This document shows positions 5,164-12,106 of a stretch of DNA of 12,106 nt, piece after piece. The notes under the pieces are model-generated. The model saw only the letters and a program-made list of their open reading frames with translations. It made no database searches and was not told the DNA's origin. Made by a program: the position numbers and the translations under genes. Each line of letters opens with the position of its first letter. Position 1 is the first letter of the stretch. Source of the DNA: Candidatus Kaiserbacteria bacterium (GTDB lineage: Bacteria > Patescibacteriota > Minisyncoccia > Phycocordibacterales > UBA918); the NCBI GenBank assembly GCA_023264435.1, contig JAHFMK010000009.1:1-12106 (forward strand), given 5' to 3'.

Positions 5164-7128
5164 ATGTCCCGTGCCATTACTATCGGGAACGGAAATATAC
5201 TTGTGGGACTTGATACTCACGGACATGTTCGTGATTTTTATTATCCGTTTGTGGGGCATTCAAATCACGTGAGTGGAGCGAGTGGTTCATATACACATCG
5301 TATTGGCGTATGGGCCGATGGGGTACTACATTGGCTTTCTGATAGCACATGGGTAGTTGATATTACGTATGCTGAATATTCAGGTGCGAGTGATATCAGT
5401 GCACACAATACGACACTTGGAGTCTCTCTTCATATAATCGATGTAGTGCATAATGAAAAAAATATTTTTGTGCGTGATATTACGGTAACGAATACGTTTG
5501 ATACAGACCGAACCATAAAGATTTTTTTTGCACAAGAATTTCGTATTACTGAATCACGGAGGGGAGATACTGCATTTTATGATCCTCGCGTACGCGCACT
5601 TGTGCATTATAAAGGTCATAATGTGTTTTTGGTATATGGGATGCACGATGGTATCGCATTTTCTGAATACAGTGTTGGATTATTTGGTATTGAGGGACGA
5701 GAAGGTTCATTTTTGGATGCTAAGGACGGCATACTTTCAAAAAATGCAATTGAACATGGTTCCGTTGACTCCATCATTGGTACCCCGCTTGCTATAAAGG
5801 CACATGAGAGTACACAGGTATATTACTGGATTGTCGTTGATAAAAATATTACCAACGCACATAAGCTTCATGCTGATATCATTCATGAACAGCCTCGCCG
5901 TATGATTGAATCAACAAAAAAATACTGGCAAGCATGGACCAAAAACCAATCGCGAGATTTTTCTCCACTGGGTATACGTGTAAAAAAATTATATGACCAT
6001 TCTCTTGTTGTTATGCGAATACATACTGATAATCGAGGAGGTATCATCGCATCGTCAGATTCTGATATGCTCAATCAAGGTCGGGATACATATAGCTATG
6101 TATGGCCACGCGATGCGGCATTTATTGCACATGCGTTTGATAGAGCGGGACATATTGATGTCACACAACGATTTTTTCTGTTTATGGCACAATGTATGGA
6201 ACCTGAGGGGTATATGATGCATAAATATCGTATTGACGGGGTGCTTGGAAGTTCGTGGCATCCATGGATACAGGATGGTGTGTTTAAATTGCCGATACAA
6301 GAAGATGAAACTGCAACAATCCTTTTTATGCTCAATGAGCATTATAATTATGCGAAAGATTTAGAGTTTATTGAATCACTTTATAATCCATTTATTGAAA
6401 AAGTCGCTAATTTTTTATGTACATATATTGAACCAATCACAGGGCTTCCGATTGATTCGTATGATTTGTGGGAAGAAAAAAATGGTTCTTCCACATATAC
6501 TGCATCTTCTGTCTATGGAGGACTTGTTGCTGCTTCAAAATTATCAACGTTACTTGGTAAGCATGAAAATGCTTTACGATATAGAAAACGGGCTGAAAGT
6601 ATCAAACAATCTATTATAAAATATTTATATGATGAAGAAATAGGAGTATTTTTAAAGTTAGTAAGACATAGAGCCTCAGAAATGGAACGAGATATAACTA
6701 TCGACATGAGTAGTATTTTTGGATTGTTCGAGTTCGGTGTGCTCGATGTATCTGATATCCGCATGCATCATGCCTTTACCTACATGATAGAGAAACTGCA
6801 TGTCCCTACTCGTTTAGGAGGGTATATGCGATATGAAGGAGATACATACTATAAAGCACAAAATACAGATGTGCCCAATGCATGGTGTATTACGACACTG
6901 TGGGTTGCTCGGTATTATATTCGTTTAGCACAGTCAAAAAATGAAATTGCAAAAGCATACGATTTGATACAGTGGGTGTGTGATAGAGCATCAAACAGTA
7001 ATATGCTTCCTGAACAAATTAGCTCTGTAACTGGTGAACACCTTTCTGCGACACCTCTTGTGTGGAGCCATGCTGAATTTGTGATTACCGTTGATGAATT
7101 TCTAAAGAAAATTGCGACTTTGAAGTAA
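5164..7128 (+). CDS. GH15 glucoamylase-type glycoside hydrolase
   Basis: This 654-residue protein probably releases beta-D-glucose from non-reducing ends of alpha-glucans by an inverting mechanism. Residues 1-260 form the N-terminal beta-sandwich domain typical of prokaryotic glucoamylases, and residues about 275-650 are the (alpha/alpha)6 barrel. Key sites are YVWPRDAAF (312-320, subsite -1 contacts), YDLWEE (433-438, with E437 the likely general acid) and MLPEQIS (614-620, with E617 the likely general base). The length is normal for the bacterial/archaeal type. There is no signal peptide, so it should act in the cytoplasm, unlike secreted fungal enzymes. The ATG lies 3 bases after the DUF5752-like stop with no Shine-Dalgarno, indicating translational coupling in the operon. 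Substrate could be glycogen-like polymer, maltooligosaccharides or trehalose; GH15 also includes glucodextranase and trehalase members. Confidence 0.92.
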   Translation: MSRAITIGNGNILVGLDTHGHVRDFYYPFVGHSNHVSGASGSYTHRIGVWADGVLHWLSDSTWVVDITYAEYSGASDISAHNTTLGVSLHIIDVVHNEKNIFVRDITVTNTFDTDRTIKIFFAQEFRITESRRGDTAFYDPRVRALVHYKGHNVFLVYGMHDGIAFSEYSVGLFGIEGREGSFLDAKDGILSKNAIEHGSVDSIIGTPLAIKAHESTQVYYWIVVDKNITNAHKLHADIIHEQPRRMIESTKKYWQAWTKNQSRDFSPLGIRVKKLYDHSLVVMRIHTDNRGGIIASSDSDMLNQGRDTYSYVWPRDAAFIAHAFDRAGHIDVTQRFFLFMAQCMEPEGYMMHKYRIDGVLGSSWHPWIQDGVFKLPIQEDETATILFMLNEHYNYAKDLEFIESLYNPFIEKVANFLCTYIEPITGLPIDSYDLWEEKNGSSTYTASSVYGGLVAASKLSTLLGKHENALRYRKRAESIKQSIIKYLYDEEIGVFLKLVRHRASEMERDITIDMSSIFGLFEFGVLDVSDIRMHHAFTYMIEKLHVPTRLGGYMRYEGDTYYKAQNTDVPNAWCITTLWVARYYIRLAQSKNEIAKAYDLIQWVCDRASNSNMLPEQISSVTGEHLSATPLVWSHAEFVITVDEFLKKIATLK

Positions 7129-7158
7129 ATGTCTTTGTGAAATAAAATAGGAATTCTG

Positions 7159-7638
7159 TTAGACAAAGAAAAGCGCAATGAGTGGAAGGATGAGCCACCA
7201 AAAAAAGTTTTGTTCGGGAGCAAACAGTGATTGTATAGGTGTGCCAGGTGTAATAATTTCTGTTATTGGAAGTGCATGAAAACTAAATGCCATGATGAGG
7301 ATTGTTGCAAGAAGCGATAGAAGAATTTTTTTTCCAAGACCTTGAAATGCAGTTTCATAGTCGTCACCAGGAATATGCCTCCGAAAAAGCAAGATGCTCA
7401 CAACGGTTATTGCTATAAAAAGTACTATTTTTGTAATGGCACCATCTTGGGTGTTGCTACCCATAATTTGTGCATAGTATGGAAATTTGATTGAGATAAG
7501 AAGTGCAATATACAGTGCAAAGATTGTATTGATGAGCGCGTATCTTCCTTTTATCATTGCGTATACAAGCACCACACCAAAAGTGCTGAGCATAAACGCA
7601 GACTCTTTTAAAAGAGTCACAATGTCTGTGGTATCCAT
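7159..7638 (-). CDS. Small membrane protein, about five spans, family not recognised
   Basis: This 159-residue frame starts with ATG at 7636-7638. Hydrophobic segments lie at about residues 14-28, 34-52, 67-85, 103-121 and 143-159, with basic residues between spans (KGR at 30-32, RRH at 86-88, GKK at 102-104). A longer loop at 86-102 (RRHIPGDDYETAFQGLG) and a Pro-rich stretch between the last spans (ITPGTPIQSLFAPEQ) are the main hydrophilic parts. The protein ends inside the last span with only FFV. I do not recognise a family; it looks like a conserved CPR inner-membrane protein of unknown role. It is convergent with the GH15 gene (30 bases between stops) and lies downstream of dnaJ on the same strand. 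A TATATC box 8 bases before the ATG may be a start-proximal -10. Confidence 0.82.
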   Translation of the reverse strand: MDTTDIVTLLKESAFMLSTFGVVLVYAMIKGRYALINTIFALYIALLISIKFPYYAQIMGSNTQDGAITKIVLFIAITVVSILLFRRHIPGDDYETAFQGLGKKILLSLLATILIMAFSFHALPITEIITPGTPIQSLFAPEQNFFWWLILPLIALFFV

Positions 7639-7694
7639 GGTGTAATGATATAGCTTTTTCTGCCTACTGAGTATAGCTTGTAGTGGGATAAGTA

Positions 7695-7725
7695 CATAAC
7701 CCCGCGCCGTAGGCGCGGGGTTATG
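7695..7725. terminator. GC-rich hairpin after dnaJ
   Basis: A perfect 14-bp stem (CATAACCCCGCGCC with its complement) closes a 3-base loop and begins 3 bases after the dnaJ stop. It ends the chaperone transcript by position, yet on the minus strand the tail is TACTTATCCC with no T-run. On the plus strand it is followed by CTTTTATAT, a weak T-tract. The GC-rich stem stands out in an AT-rich setting. Confidence 0.6.
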
Positions 7726-7728
7726 CTT

Positions 7729-8799
7729 TTATATCCCTTCTTTTCGTAATTCTTCAACAAGTTTTCGTGAAGAGCGAGAAAGACGTTGTGGAATATCTAT
7801 TATAATTTTGACATGGAAGTCTCCTCTACTTGACCCGCCTGTGGGTACACCTTTGTTTTTAATACGGAGTATTTCGCCATGTTTAACCCCTTCAGGAATT
7901 TTAATATCCACGACTCCATCAAGAGTTTCAACTCCGTATACTGCACCAAGGAGTGCATCGGTAAGTTTTACATTTAATACACTTTCAAGGTTGCTTCCTG
8001 TACGATGTATATTTTTGTGACGTTGTACATGAATTTTGACATATAAATCTCCTGAGGTGCCACCTTTTACTCCCTCACCACGACCAGTCATGCGAATCAT
8101 CTCTCCAGGTTCAATACCCGCAGGAATGTTAATCTCAATTTCTTCTTCACTGCGACGAACGCCGGCACCCTTACAATCAGGACATGTCTCTTTAGGGATT
8201 TTTCCACTTCCGTGACATACAGAACATTCTCGTACGGTTGCAAACTGACCAAGAATGCTTTGACGATTTTCTCGTATTTTTCCGTTTCCATTACATGTGG
8301 TACATGTAGTCATTTCAGTTCCCTGTTTTGCTCCACTTCCCTTACAGGTTGTACAGCTGTTATTTTTTGTAAGTTTCAGTGTTCGTTTTGCACCAAAAAT
8401 TGCTTCCTTGAATGTGAGCTCAATATCAACAGAGACATCATTTCCTCGTGCGCTTCTCCTCCCATTTCCATGTCCACCGCCAAAGAAATCTCCAAAGTTT
8501 TCAAAGATATCATTGATATCGAATTCCACCCCCCCAAACCCACCTTGTTGAAAACCGCCCCATTGTTGCTGACCTTGTTGTGGGCCACCACCTGCATAGG
8601 AACGCCCATAGGTGTCATATTCAGCACGTTTTTTATCATCAGAGAGTGTTGAGTATGCTTCACTTATTTCCTTGAATTTTGCTTCGTCACCTGTTTTTTT
8701 ATCGGGATGATATTTTGTTGCAAGTTTTCGAAACGCCTTCTTTATTTCATCCTTTGATGCAGTTTTTTGTACACCAAGTATTTCATAATAGTTTTTCAT
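7729..8799 (-). CDS. dnaJ: DnaJ, Hsp40 co-chaperone
   Basis: DnaJ delivers unfolded clients to DnaK and stimulates its ATPase. This 356-residue protein has the full type I layout: J-domain at 1-66 with the HPD motif at 31-33, a Gly/Phe/Gln-rich linker (about 67-118), a zinc-binding domain with four complete CxxCxGxG repeats (Cys pairs 149/152, 166/169, 192/195, 206/209), and two C-terminal client-binding beta domains. It is slightly shorter than E. coli DnaJ (376), and no functional residue appears lost. It begins 25 bases after the dnaK stop on the same strand, without a Shine-Dalgarno, and is the last gene of grpE-dnaK-dnaJ. A strong hairpin lies directly after its stop. Confidence 0.97.
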   Translation of the reverse strand: MKNYYEILGVQKTASKDEIKKAFRKLATKYHPDKKTGDEAKFKEISEAYSTLSDDKKRAEYDTYGRSYAGGGPQQGQQQWGGFQQGGFGGVEFDINDIFENFGDFFGGGHGNGRRSARGNDVSVDIELTFKEAIFGAKRTLKLTKNNSCTTCKGSGAKQGTEMTTCTTCNGNGKIRENRQSILGQFATVRECSVCHGSGKIPKETCPDCKGAGVRRSEEEIEINIPAGIEPGEMIRMTGRGEGVKGGTSGDLYVKIHVQRHKNIHRTGSNLESVLNVKLTDALLGAVYGVETLDGVVDIKIPEGVKHGEILRIKNKGVPTGGSSRGDFHVKIIIDIPQRLSRSSRKLVEELRKEGI

Positions 8800-8824
8800 A
8801 GAAAGGTTTCGAGTTTATAGGTAA

Positions 8825-10714
8825 TTATTCAGACTTTGTATCATCCTTTGGCATTTCTGCATCACGAATATTTTCATCTTGCTTTGATTCATCTGCGGGT
8901 GGCTGTTGCGATTGTTTTTGTTGCACCGCTTCACCAATTTTTTGCATTTCTGTGCTTAATTCTTGTGTCTTTGTTTTGATTGCATCGTTATCATCTTTAT
9001 CCTTCACGTCTTTAAGTGCTGATATTTTTGCTTCAACAGCACTCTTAATATCATCAGTAATTGCATCATTATGATCCATAAGTGATTTTTCGGCAGTGTA
9101 TATCATCTGGTCTGCAAGGTTACGTGATTCAATAAGTTCTTTCTTTTTGAGGTCTTCGCCAGCGTGTACTTCTGCATCCTTCTTCATGCGTTCAATATCC
9201 TCAGGAGTGAGTCCTGAATTTGCTTCGATGCGAATTTTTTGTTCTTTTCCTGTTGACTTGTCTTTTGCAATAACATTAAGTACGCCATTACTGTCAACAT
9301 CAAAGATAACCTCCACTTGAGGTATACCACGTGGTGCTGGTGGGATACCATCAAGGATAAATCGTCCGAGCGATTTGTTGTCACTTGCCATCGGCCGCTC
9401 TCCTTGTGTGATATGTATCTCTACGGAAGTTTGATTGTCTGCTGCAGTTGAAAATATTTGCTCTCGCTTTGTTGGAATATGGGTATTTTTTTCAACGAGT
9501 TTTGTAGATACACCACCCATAGTTTCAATACCAAGGGAAAGTGGAATAACATCAACGAGTGTAATGTCATGTACGTCACCTTGGAATATTCCTGCTTGAA
9601 TGGCGGCACCGAGGGCAACAACTTCATCCGGATTTACAGATTTATTTGGTTCTTTACCAAAAAGTTCTTTTACCGATTGCACAATGAGAGGCATACGTGT
9701 TTGTCCACCCACAAGGATAATTTCATCAATCTCTTCTTTTTTGAATGGTGATGCTTCAAGTGCACGTTTTGTAATTTCAAGAGCACGGTCTACATATTCG
9801 CGTGCGATATCTTCAAGTTTTGCACGAGTGAGTTTAAGCATCATGTGTTTTGGTCCATTTGCATCAGAGGTGATAAATGGAATATTTATCTCCGCCTCTC
9901 CTGTTGTGGAAAGTTCGAGTTTTGCTTTTTCTGCGGCTTCATCAAGACGTTGGAGTGCGAGTGCATCTTTACTTAAATCAATTCCTTCGAGGTTCTTAAA
10001 CTCAGTGATGAGATGACGTACTATCTTTTGATCAATATCGCGTCCTCCCATGTGAGCGTCACCATCAGTTGCCTGTACTTCAATTACATCATCACCTACT
10101 TCAAGTACAGTTACATCAAATGTTCCTCCTCCAAAGTCAAATACGACAATCTTTTCTTCCTTCTTTTTATTAAAGCCGTACGCAAGTGCTGCAGCAGTTG
10201 GTTCATTGATGATACGACGAACATTAAGACCAGCAATCTTTCCTGCATCTTGTGTTGCTTTTCGTTGTGCGTCATTGAAGTATGCCGGTACGGTGATAAC
10301 TGCTTCGGTAATTTTTTCTCCAATTTTTGCTTCTGCATCTGCCTTTAACTTTGAAAGAATCATTGCAGAAAGTTCCTCTGGTCGGTAGTCTTTTTCACCC
10401 ATATGAACAACAACACCACCATCGTCCCCTTTGTGTACATCATAGGGCACGATACCCTTATCATCTTGTACTGCTTTCTCATCAAAGTTGTGCCCCATGA
10501 ACCGTTTAATGCCGTAGATGGTATTTTTTGGATTGGTCACTGCTTGTCGTTTTGCAATTTGCCCCACAAGACGTTCTCCTGTTTTTGATATTGCAATGAT
10601 TGAGGGAGTGGTTCGTGTTCCTTCTGTATTTTCAATTACCACTGGCTCGCCACCTTCAATGATAGCCATTGCTGAGTTTGTTGTACCGAGATCAATACCT
10701 AAAATTTTTGCCAT
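8825..10714 (-). CDS. dnaK: DnaK, Hsp70 chaperone
   Basis: This 629-residue ATP-dependent chaperone binds exposed hydrophobic peptides in the cytoplasm and cycles with DnaJ and GrpE. The nucleotide-binding domain carries GIDLGTTNS (6-14), VPAYFND (142-148), the phosphate-2 loop FDFGGGTFDV (192-201) and LVGGQTRMP (334-342). The interdomain linker VDVIPLSLGIET is at 387-398, followed by the substrate-binding beta domain with GERPMASDN (438-446) and a helical lid from about 505. The C-terminus is Gln/Asp/Lys-rich and ends with IRDAEMPKDDTKSE, keeping the DAE of the usual tail but not a canonical EEVD-like end. Start MAKILGIDLG is the family norm. It follows grpE by 28 bases with no Shine-Dalgarno. 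Confidence 0.99.
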   Translation of the reverse strand: MAKILGIDLGTTNSAMAIIEGGEPVVIENTEGTRTTPSIIAISKTGERLVGQIAKRQAVTNPKNTIYGIKRFMGHNFDEKAVQDDKGIVPYDVHKGDDGGVVVHMGEKDYRPEELSAMILSKLKADAEAKIGEKITEAVITVPAYFNDAQRKATQDAGKIAGLNVRRIINEPTAAALAYGFNKKKEEKIVVFDFGGGTFDVTVLEVGDDVIEVQATDGDAHMGGRDIDQKIVRHLITEFKNLEGIDLSKDALALQRLDEAAEKAKLELSTTGEAEINIPFITSDANGPKHMMLKLTRAKLEDIAREYVDRALEITKRALEASPFKKEEIDEIILVGGQTRMPLIVQSVKELFGKEPNKSVNPDEVVALGAAIQAGIFQGDVHDITLVDVIPLSLGIETMGGVSTKLVEKNTHIPTKREQIFSTAADNQTSVEIHITQGERPMASDNKSLGRFILDGIPPAPRGIPQVEVIFDVDSNGVLNVIAKDKSTGKEQKIRIEANSGLTPEDIERMKKDAEVHAGEDLKKKELIESRNLADQMIYTAEKSLMDHNDAITDDIKSAVEAKISALKDVKDKDDNDAIKTKTQELSTEMQKIGEAVQQKQSQQPPADESKQDENIRDAEMPKDDTKSE

Positions 10715-10742
10715 ATATTGTATGTAATTAAATGTGTGATAA

Positions 10743-11321
10743 TTATTGTGTACCTACGACGACTCGTGCTGGACGTATGATGGTGTCGCCTCGTCTAAAT
10801 CCTTTTTGTAATACTGCGATGACTGTGTCTACTTGTGAATTATCATCAACCGGTGTGTTTGAAACAGCTTCATGTTCTTCCGGATTAAACTGTTTTCCAA
10901 TTGACTCAATGGGAGTAATATAATGTGCGGTAAGGATACTTTGTAACTTGCTTTGTATTGCCTCTATTCCACTTCGCCATTTTATATCAACACTTTCCCA
11001 TACTTCCTTGTCAGCCATTGCGGTATCGAAACTATCGACAAGTGTGAGTAATTCAATTAAAATTTTGTCTTTCGCACGCTCTTTCTCACGTTGTGCTTGC
11101 TCTTCAATGCGACGTCTGCTGTTGAGAAAATCTGCACGTGTGCGTTGTAATTCTTCTAAGTGCTCTCTCTTTTCTTCCTCACATGCTGATAATTTTTGTT
11201 TGAGCAGTTTGAGTTTGTCGTTAAGTATTCCCTCTTCGTCATCCAATTCTATGTCATCCTGAGGGGTTTCATTTTCAACAACAATTTCATCTGCGTCATT
11301 AATATCATATTTCTTAACCAT
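10743..11321 (-). CDS. grpE: GrpE, nucleotide exchange factor for DnaK
   Basis: GrpE dimers release ADP from DnaK. The 192-residue sequence shows an acidic, disordered N-terminus (1-31), a long coiled-coil helix (about 32-95, with QRTRADFLNSRRRIEEQ), a helical section with LLTLVDSFDTA (91-101) and the C-terminal beta-wing with GKQFNPEEHEAVS (142-154) and QKGFRRGDTIIRPARVVV (172-189), which is the diagnostic family block. It is the first gene of grpE-dnaK-dnaJ. The ATG at 11321 lies only 9 bases downstream of a TATAAT box, so the mRNA is probably leaderless and needs no Shine-Dalgarno. No hrcA gene and no CIRCE operator are present. Confidence 0.97.
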   Translation of the reverse strand: MVKKYDINDADEIVVENETPQDDIELDDEEGILNDKLKLLKQKLSACEEEKREHLEELQRTRADFLNSRRRIEEQAQREKERAKDKILIELLTLVDSFDTAMADKEVWESVDIKWRSGIEAIQSKLQSILTAHYITPIESIGKQFNPEEHEAVSNTPVDDNSQVDTVIAVLQKGFRRGDTIIRPARVVVGTQ

Positions 11322-11330
11322 AGTGTGTGC

Positions 11331-11359
11331 ATTATATAGCCGAAAAAGTGTTCTGTCAA
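11331..11359 (-). promoter_or_regulatory. Perfect-consensus sigma70 promoter of grpE-dnaK-dnaJ
   Basis: The minus strand reads TTGACA (11359-11354), exactly 17 bases, then TATAAT (11336-11331), a full match to the consensus. The grpE ATG begins 10 bases after the -10 box, so the expected start falls within a few bases of the codon. A small CTGT-N5-ACAG inverted repeat overlaps the -35 box and could be an operator. Confidence 0.85.
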
Positions 11360-11403
11360 AAACAGCGGAGATAGGTTTATTATTGAGAGAAATATCAAAG
11401 ATT

Positions 11404-11445
11404 GCGATAAAACAAAACCCGCATTTGCGGGTTTTGTTTTATCGC
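11404..11445 (-). terminator. Terminator of rplM-rpsI, overlapping the rpsI stop codon
   Basis: A perfect 19-bp stem (GCGATAAAACAAAACCCGC at 11404-11422 with its complement at 11427-11445) closes a 4-base loop. The CCCGC/GCGGG core is flanked by TTTTGTTTT on either strand, so it can work in both directions. The last rpsI codon and its TAA (11439-11444) lie inside the stem. Confidence 0.9.
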
Positions 11446-11840
11446 TTTGCCCATTGCGGACGCTTGCGAGCTTTGAGAAGTCCAAACTTTTTTCGTTCAA
11501 CAGAACGAGAGTCTCGTTTAAGCATACCTGCTTTTTTGAGTGGTGAACGTCGATCAGCCTTTTCTTTAACAAGTGCTCGTGCAATACCAAGCTTGATGGC
11601 ATCTGATTGTGCGCTGAGACCACCTCCTTGTACTTTTGCACTGACTTCGTATGTTTCAATACCAGCGTCTTTTGTTTCAAAAGTAGCAAGAACATTCTTT
11701 TGAAGTGTTGGTGCATAAAAATACTCAGCAATTGGTTTTTCATTGATGATTACTCGTTGTTCTTTTGATGGTGTGATACGAACACGTGCGGTTGCAGTTT
11801 TTCGTCGTCCGATACCTTCTATATATTGTCCTTTTGCCAT
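11439..11840 (-). CDS. rpsI: Ribosomal protein uS9
   Basis: This 133-residue protein of the 30S subunit head reaches with its C-terminal tail toward the P-site tRNA. Diagnostic features are GIGRRKTATARVRI at the N-terminus (9-22), QGGGLSAQSDAIKLGIARAL (71-90) and the basic C-terminus ending in KR after a Lys/Arg-rich stretch with RDSRSVERKKFGLLKARK. Length and ends are normal for bacterial uS9. It follows rplM by 13 bases, the usual rplM-rpsI pair, without a Shine-Dalgarno. Its stop codon is buried in the terminator stem. Confidence 0.98.
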   Translation of the reverse strand: MAKGQYIEGIGRRKTATARVRITPSKEQRVIINEKPIAEYFYAPTLQKNVLATFETKDAGIETYEVSAKVQGGGLSAQSDAIKLGIARALVKEKADRRSPLKKAGMLKRDSRSVERKKFGLLKARKRPQWAKR

Positions 11841-11853
11841 AGTGAAATAATAA

Positions 11854-12106
11854 TTATTCGGTTACTACAAGATTTTTCAAACGTCGTGAGTGAAGTTTAT
11901 TTTTTGGAAGCATACCGCCGATTACTCGTCGAAGCACTTCATTGTATCCTCGACGTCCCGCAAGATGACCAAGGGTTTCTACACGGCGTCCGCCAGGGTA
12001 ACCTGTATAACGCTGAAACTCTTCCTGTGCACGTTTCTCATTCACATCTAGTTTTTGTGCATTAATTATCTTAACGGTAACCGGCTCTACAATATTTTTT
12101 GCAAAG
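11854..12106 (-). CDS. rplM: Ribosomal protein uL13, C-terminal part (runs off the window)
   Basis: The frame ends with TAA at 11854-11856 and stays open to the right edge, giving 83 residues of the C-terminal part of uL13, a 50S subunit protein used early in assembly. Recognisable blocks are VTVKIINAQKLDV near the edge, YTGYPGGRR, a helix with EVLRRVIGGMLPKNKL (matching the family's VxGMLPKN signature) and a short C-terminal LKNLVVTE. The GTG at 12043-12045 is an internal Val codon, not the start. Bacterial uL13 is usually about 142 residues, so roughly 60 are missing. It is upstream of rpsI in the same operon. Confidence 0.97.
   Translation of the reverse strand, partial: FAKNIVEPVTVKIINAQKLDVNEKRAQEEFQRYTGYPGGRRVETLGHLAGRRGYNEVLRRVIGGMLPKNKLHSRRLKNLVVTE

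Noticed and set aside
7129..7170. Terminator between the convergent GH15 and membrane-protein genes
   Set aside because: Only a 7-bp TCTTTGT/ACAAAGA match with a loop of over 20 bases is present; too weak to call.
8212..8652. 146-residue plus-strand frame
   Set aside because: It is antisense to dnaJ; the Cys and Ser richness mirrors the zinc-finger and Gly-rich coding regions.
9600..10016. 138-residue plus-strand frame
   Set aside because: It is antisense to dnaK, and its Ser/Ala/Arg-rich composition is the usual shadow of the dnaK reading frame.
10948..11262. 104-residue Ser-rich plus-strand frame
   Set aside because: It is antisense to the grpE coiled coil and shows shadow composition only.
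11322..11403. CIRCE-type heat-shock operator upstream of grpE
   Set aside because: Neither half-site (TTAGCACTC or GAGTGCTAA) is present; only a short CTGT-N5-ACAG repeat is seen.

Overview
The window looks like chromosome from an AT-rich, small-genome bacterium, most likely a member of the Candidate Phyla Radiation (Patescibacteria, Parcubacteria-like). This rests on compact ordinary housekeeping genes (uS9/uL13, GrpE-DnaK-DnaJ) beside an archaeal/CPR-style alpha-glucan cluster, several small unrecognised proteins, and an almost complete lack of Shine-Dalgarno sequences. The assignment is inference from gene content; no marker was searched.

Layout. Bases 1-1587 (minus strand) hold the start of a probable SET-domain protein, an unrecognised 278-residue protein, and a small membrane protein with its own promoter, G-rich ribosome binding site and terminator. 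Bases 1588-2212 lack a convincing protein gene but are dense in structure: two copies of a CCTAGGAC-type palindrome, a long imperfect inverted repeat, and a candidate ~160-nt minus-strand non-coding RNA with its own promoter, self-closing ends and a strong intrinsic terminator. Bases 2213-7128 (plus strand) are a tight four-gene operon: GT4/GT5-like glycosyltransferase, GH57 amylase-type hydrolase, a small DUF5752-like protein and a GH15 glucoamylase-type hydrolase. Bases 7159-7638 encode a small multi-span membrane protein, convergent with that operon. Bases 7729-11321 (minus strand) are grpE-dnaK-dnaJ, led by a perfect-consensus sigma70-type promoter with no CIRCE element. Bases 11404-12106 hold the 3' end of the rplM-rpsI ribosomal operon and its terminator.

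How the genes work together. The plus-strand operon probably builds and trims an intracellular alpha-1,4-glucan store: the transferase elongates, GH57 cleaves or rearranges, and GH15 releases glucose from non-reducing ends. None of the three enzymes shows a signal peptide. The chaperone operon is a standard Hsp70 system with complete catalytic and zinc-binding motifs.

Most interesting: the 1700-2172 intergenic block (candidate new ncRNA plus paired palindromes), and a recurring arrangement in which the -10 box lies only 8-11 bases from the start codon, suggesting leaderless mRNAs.
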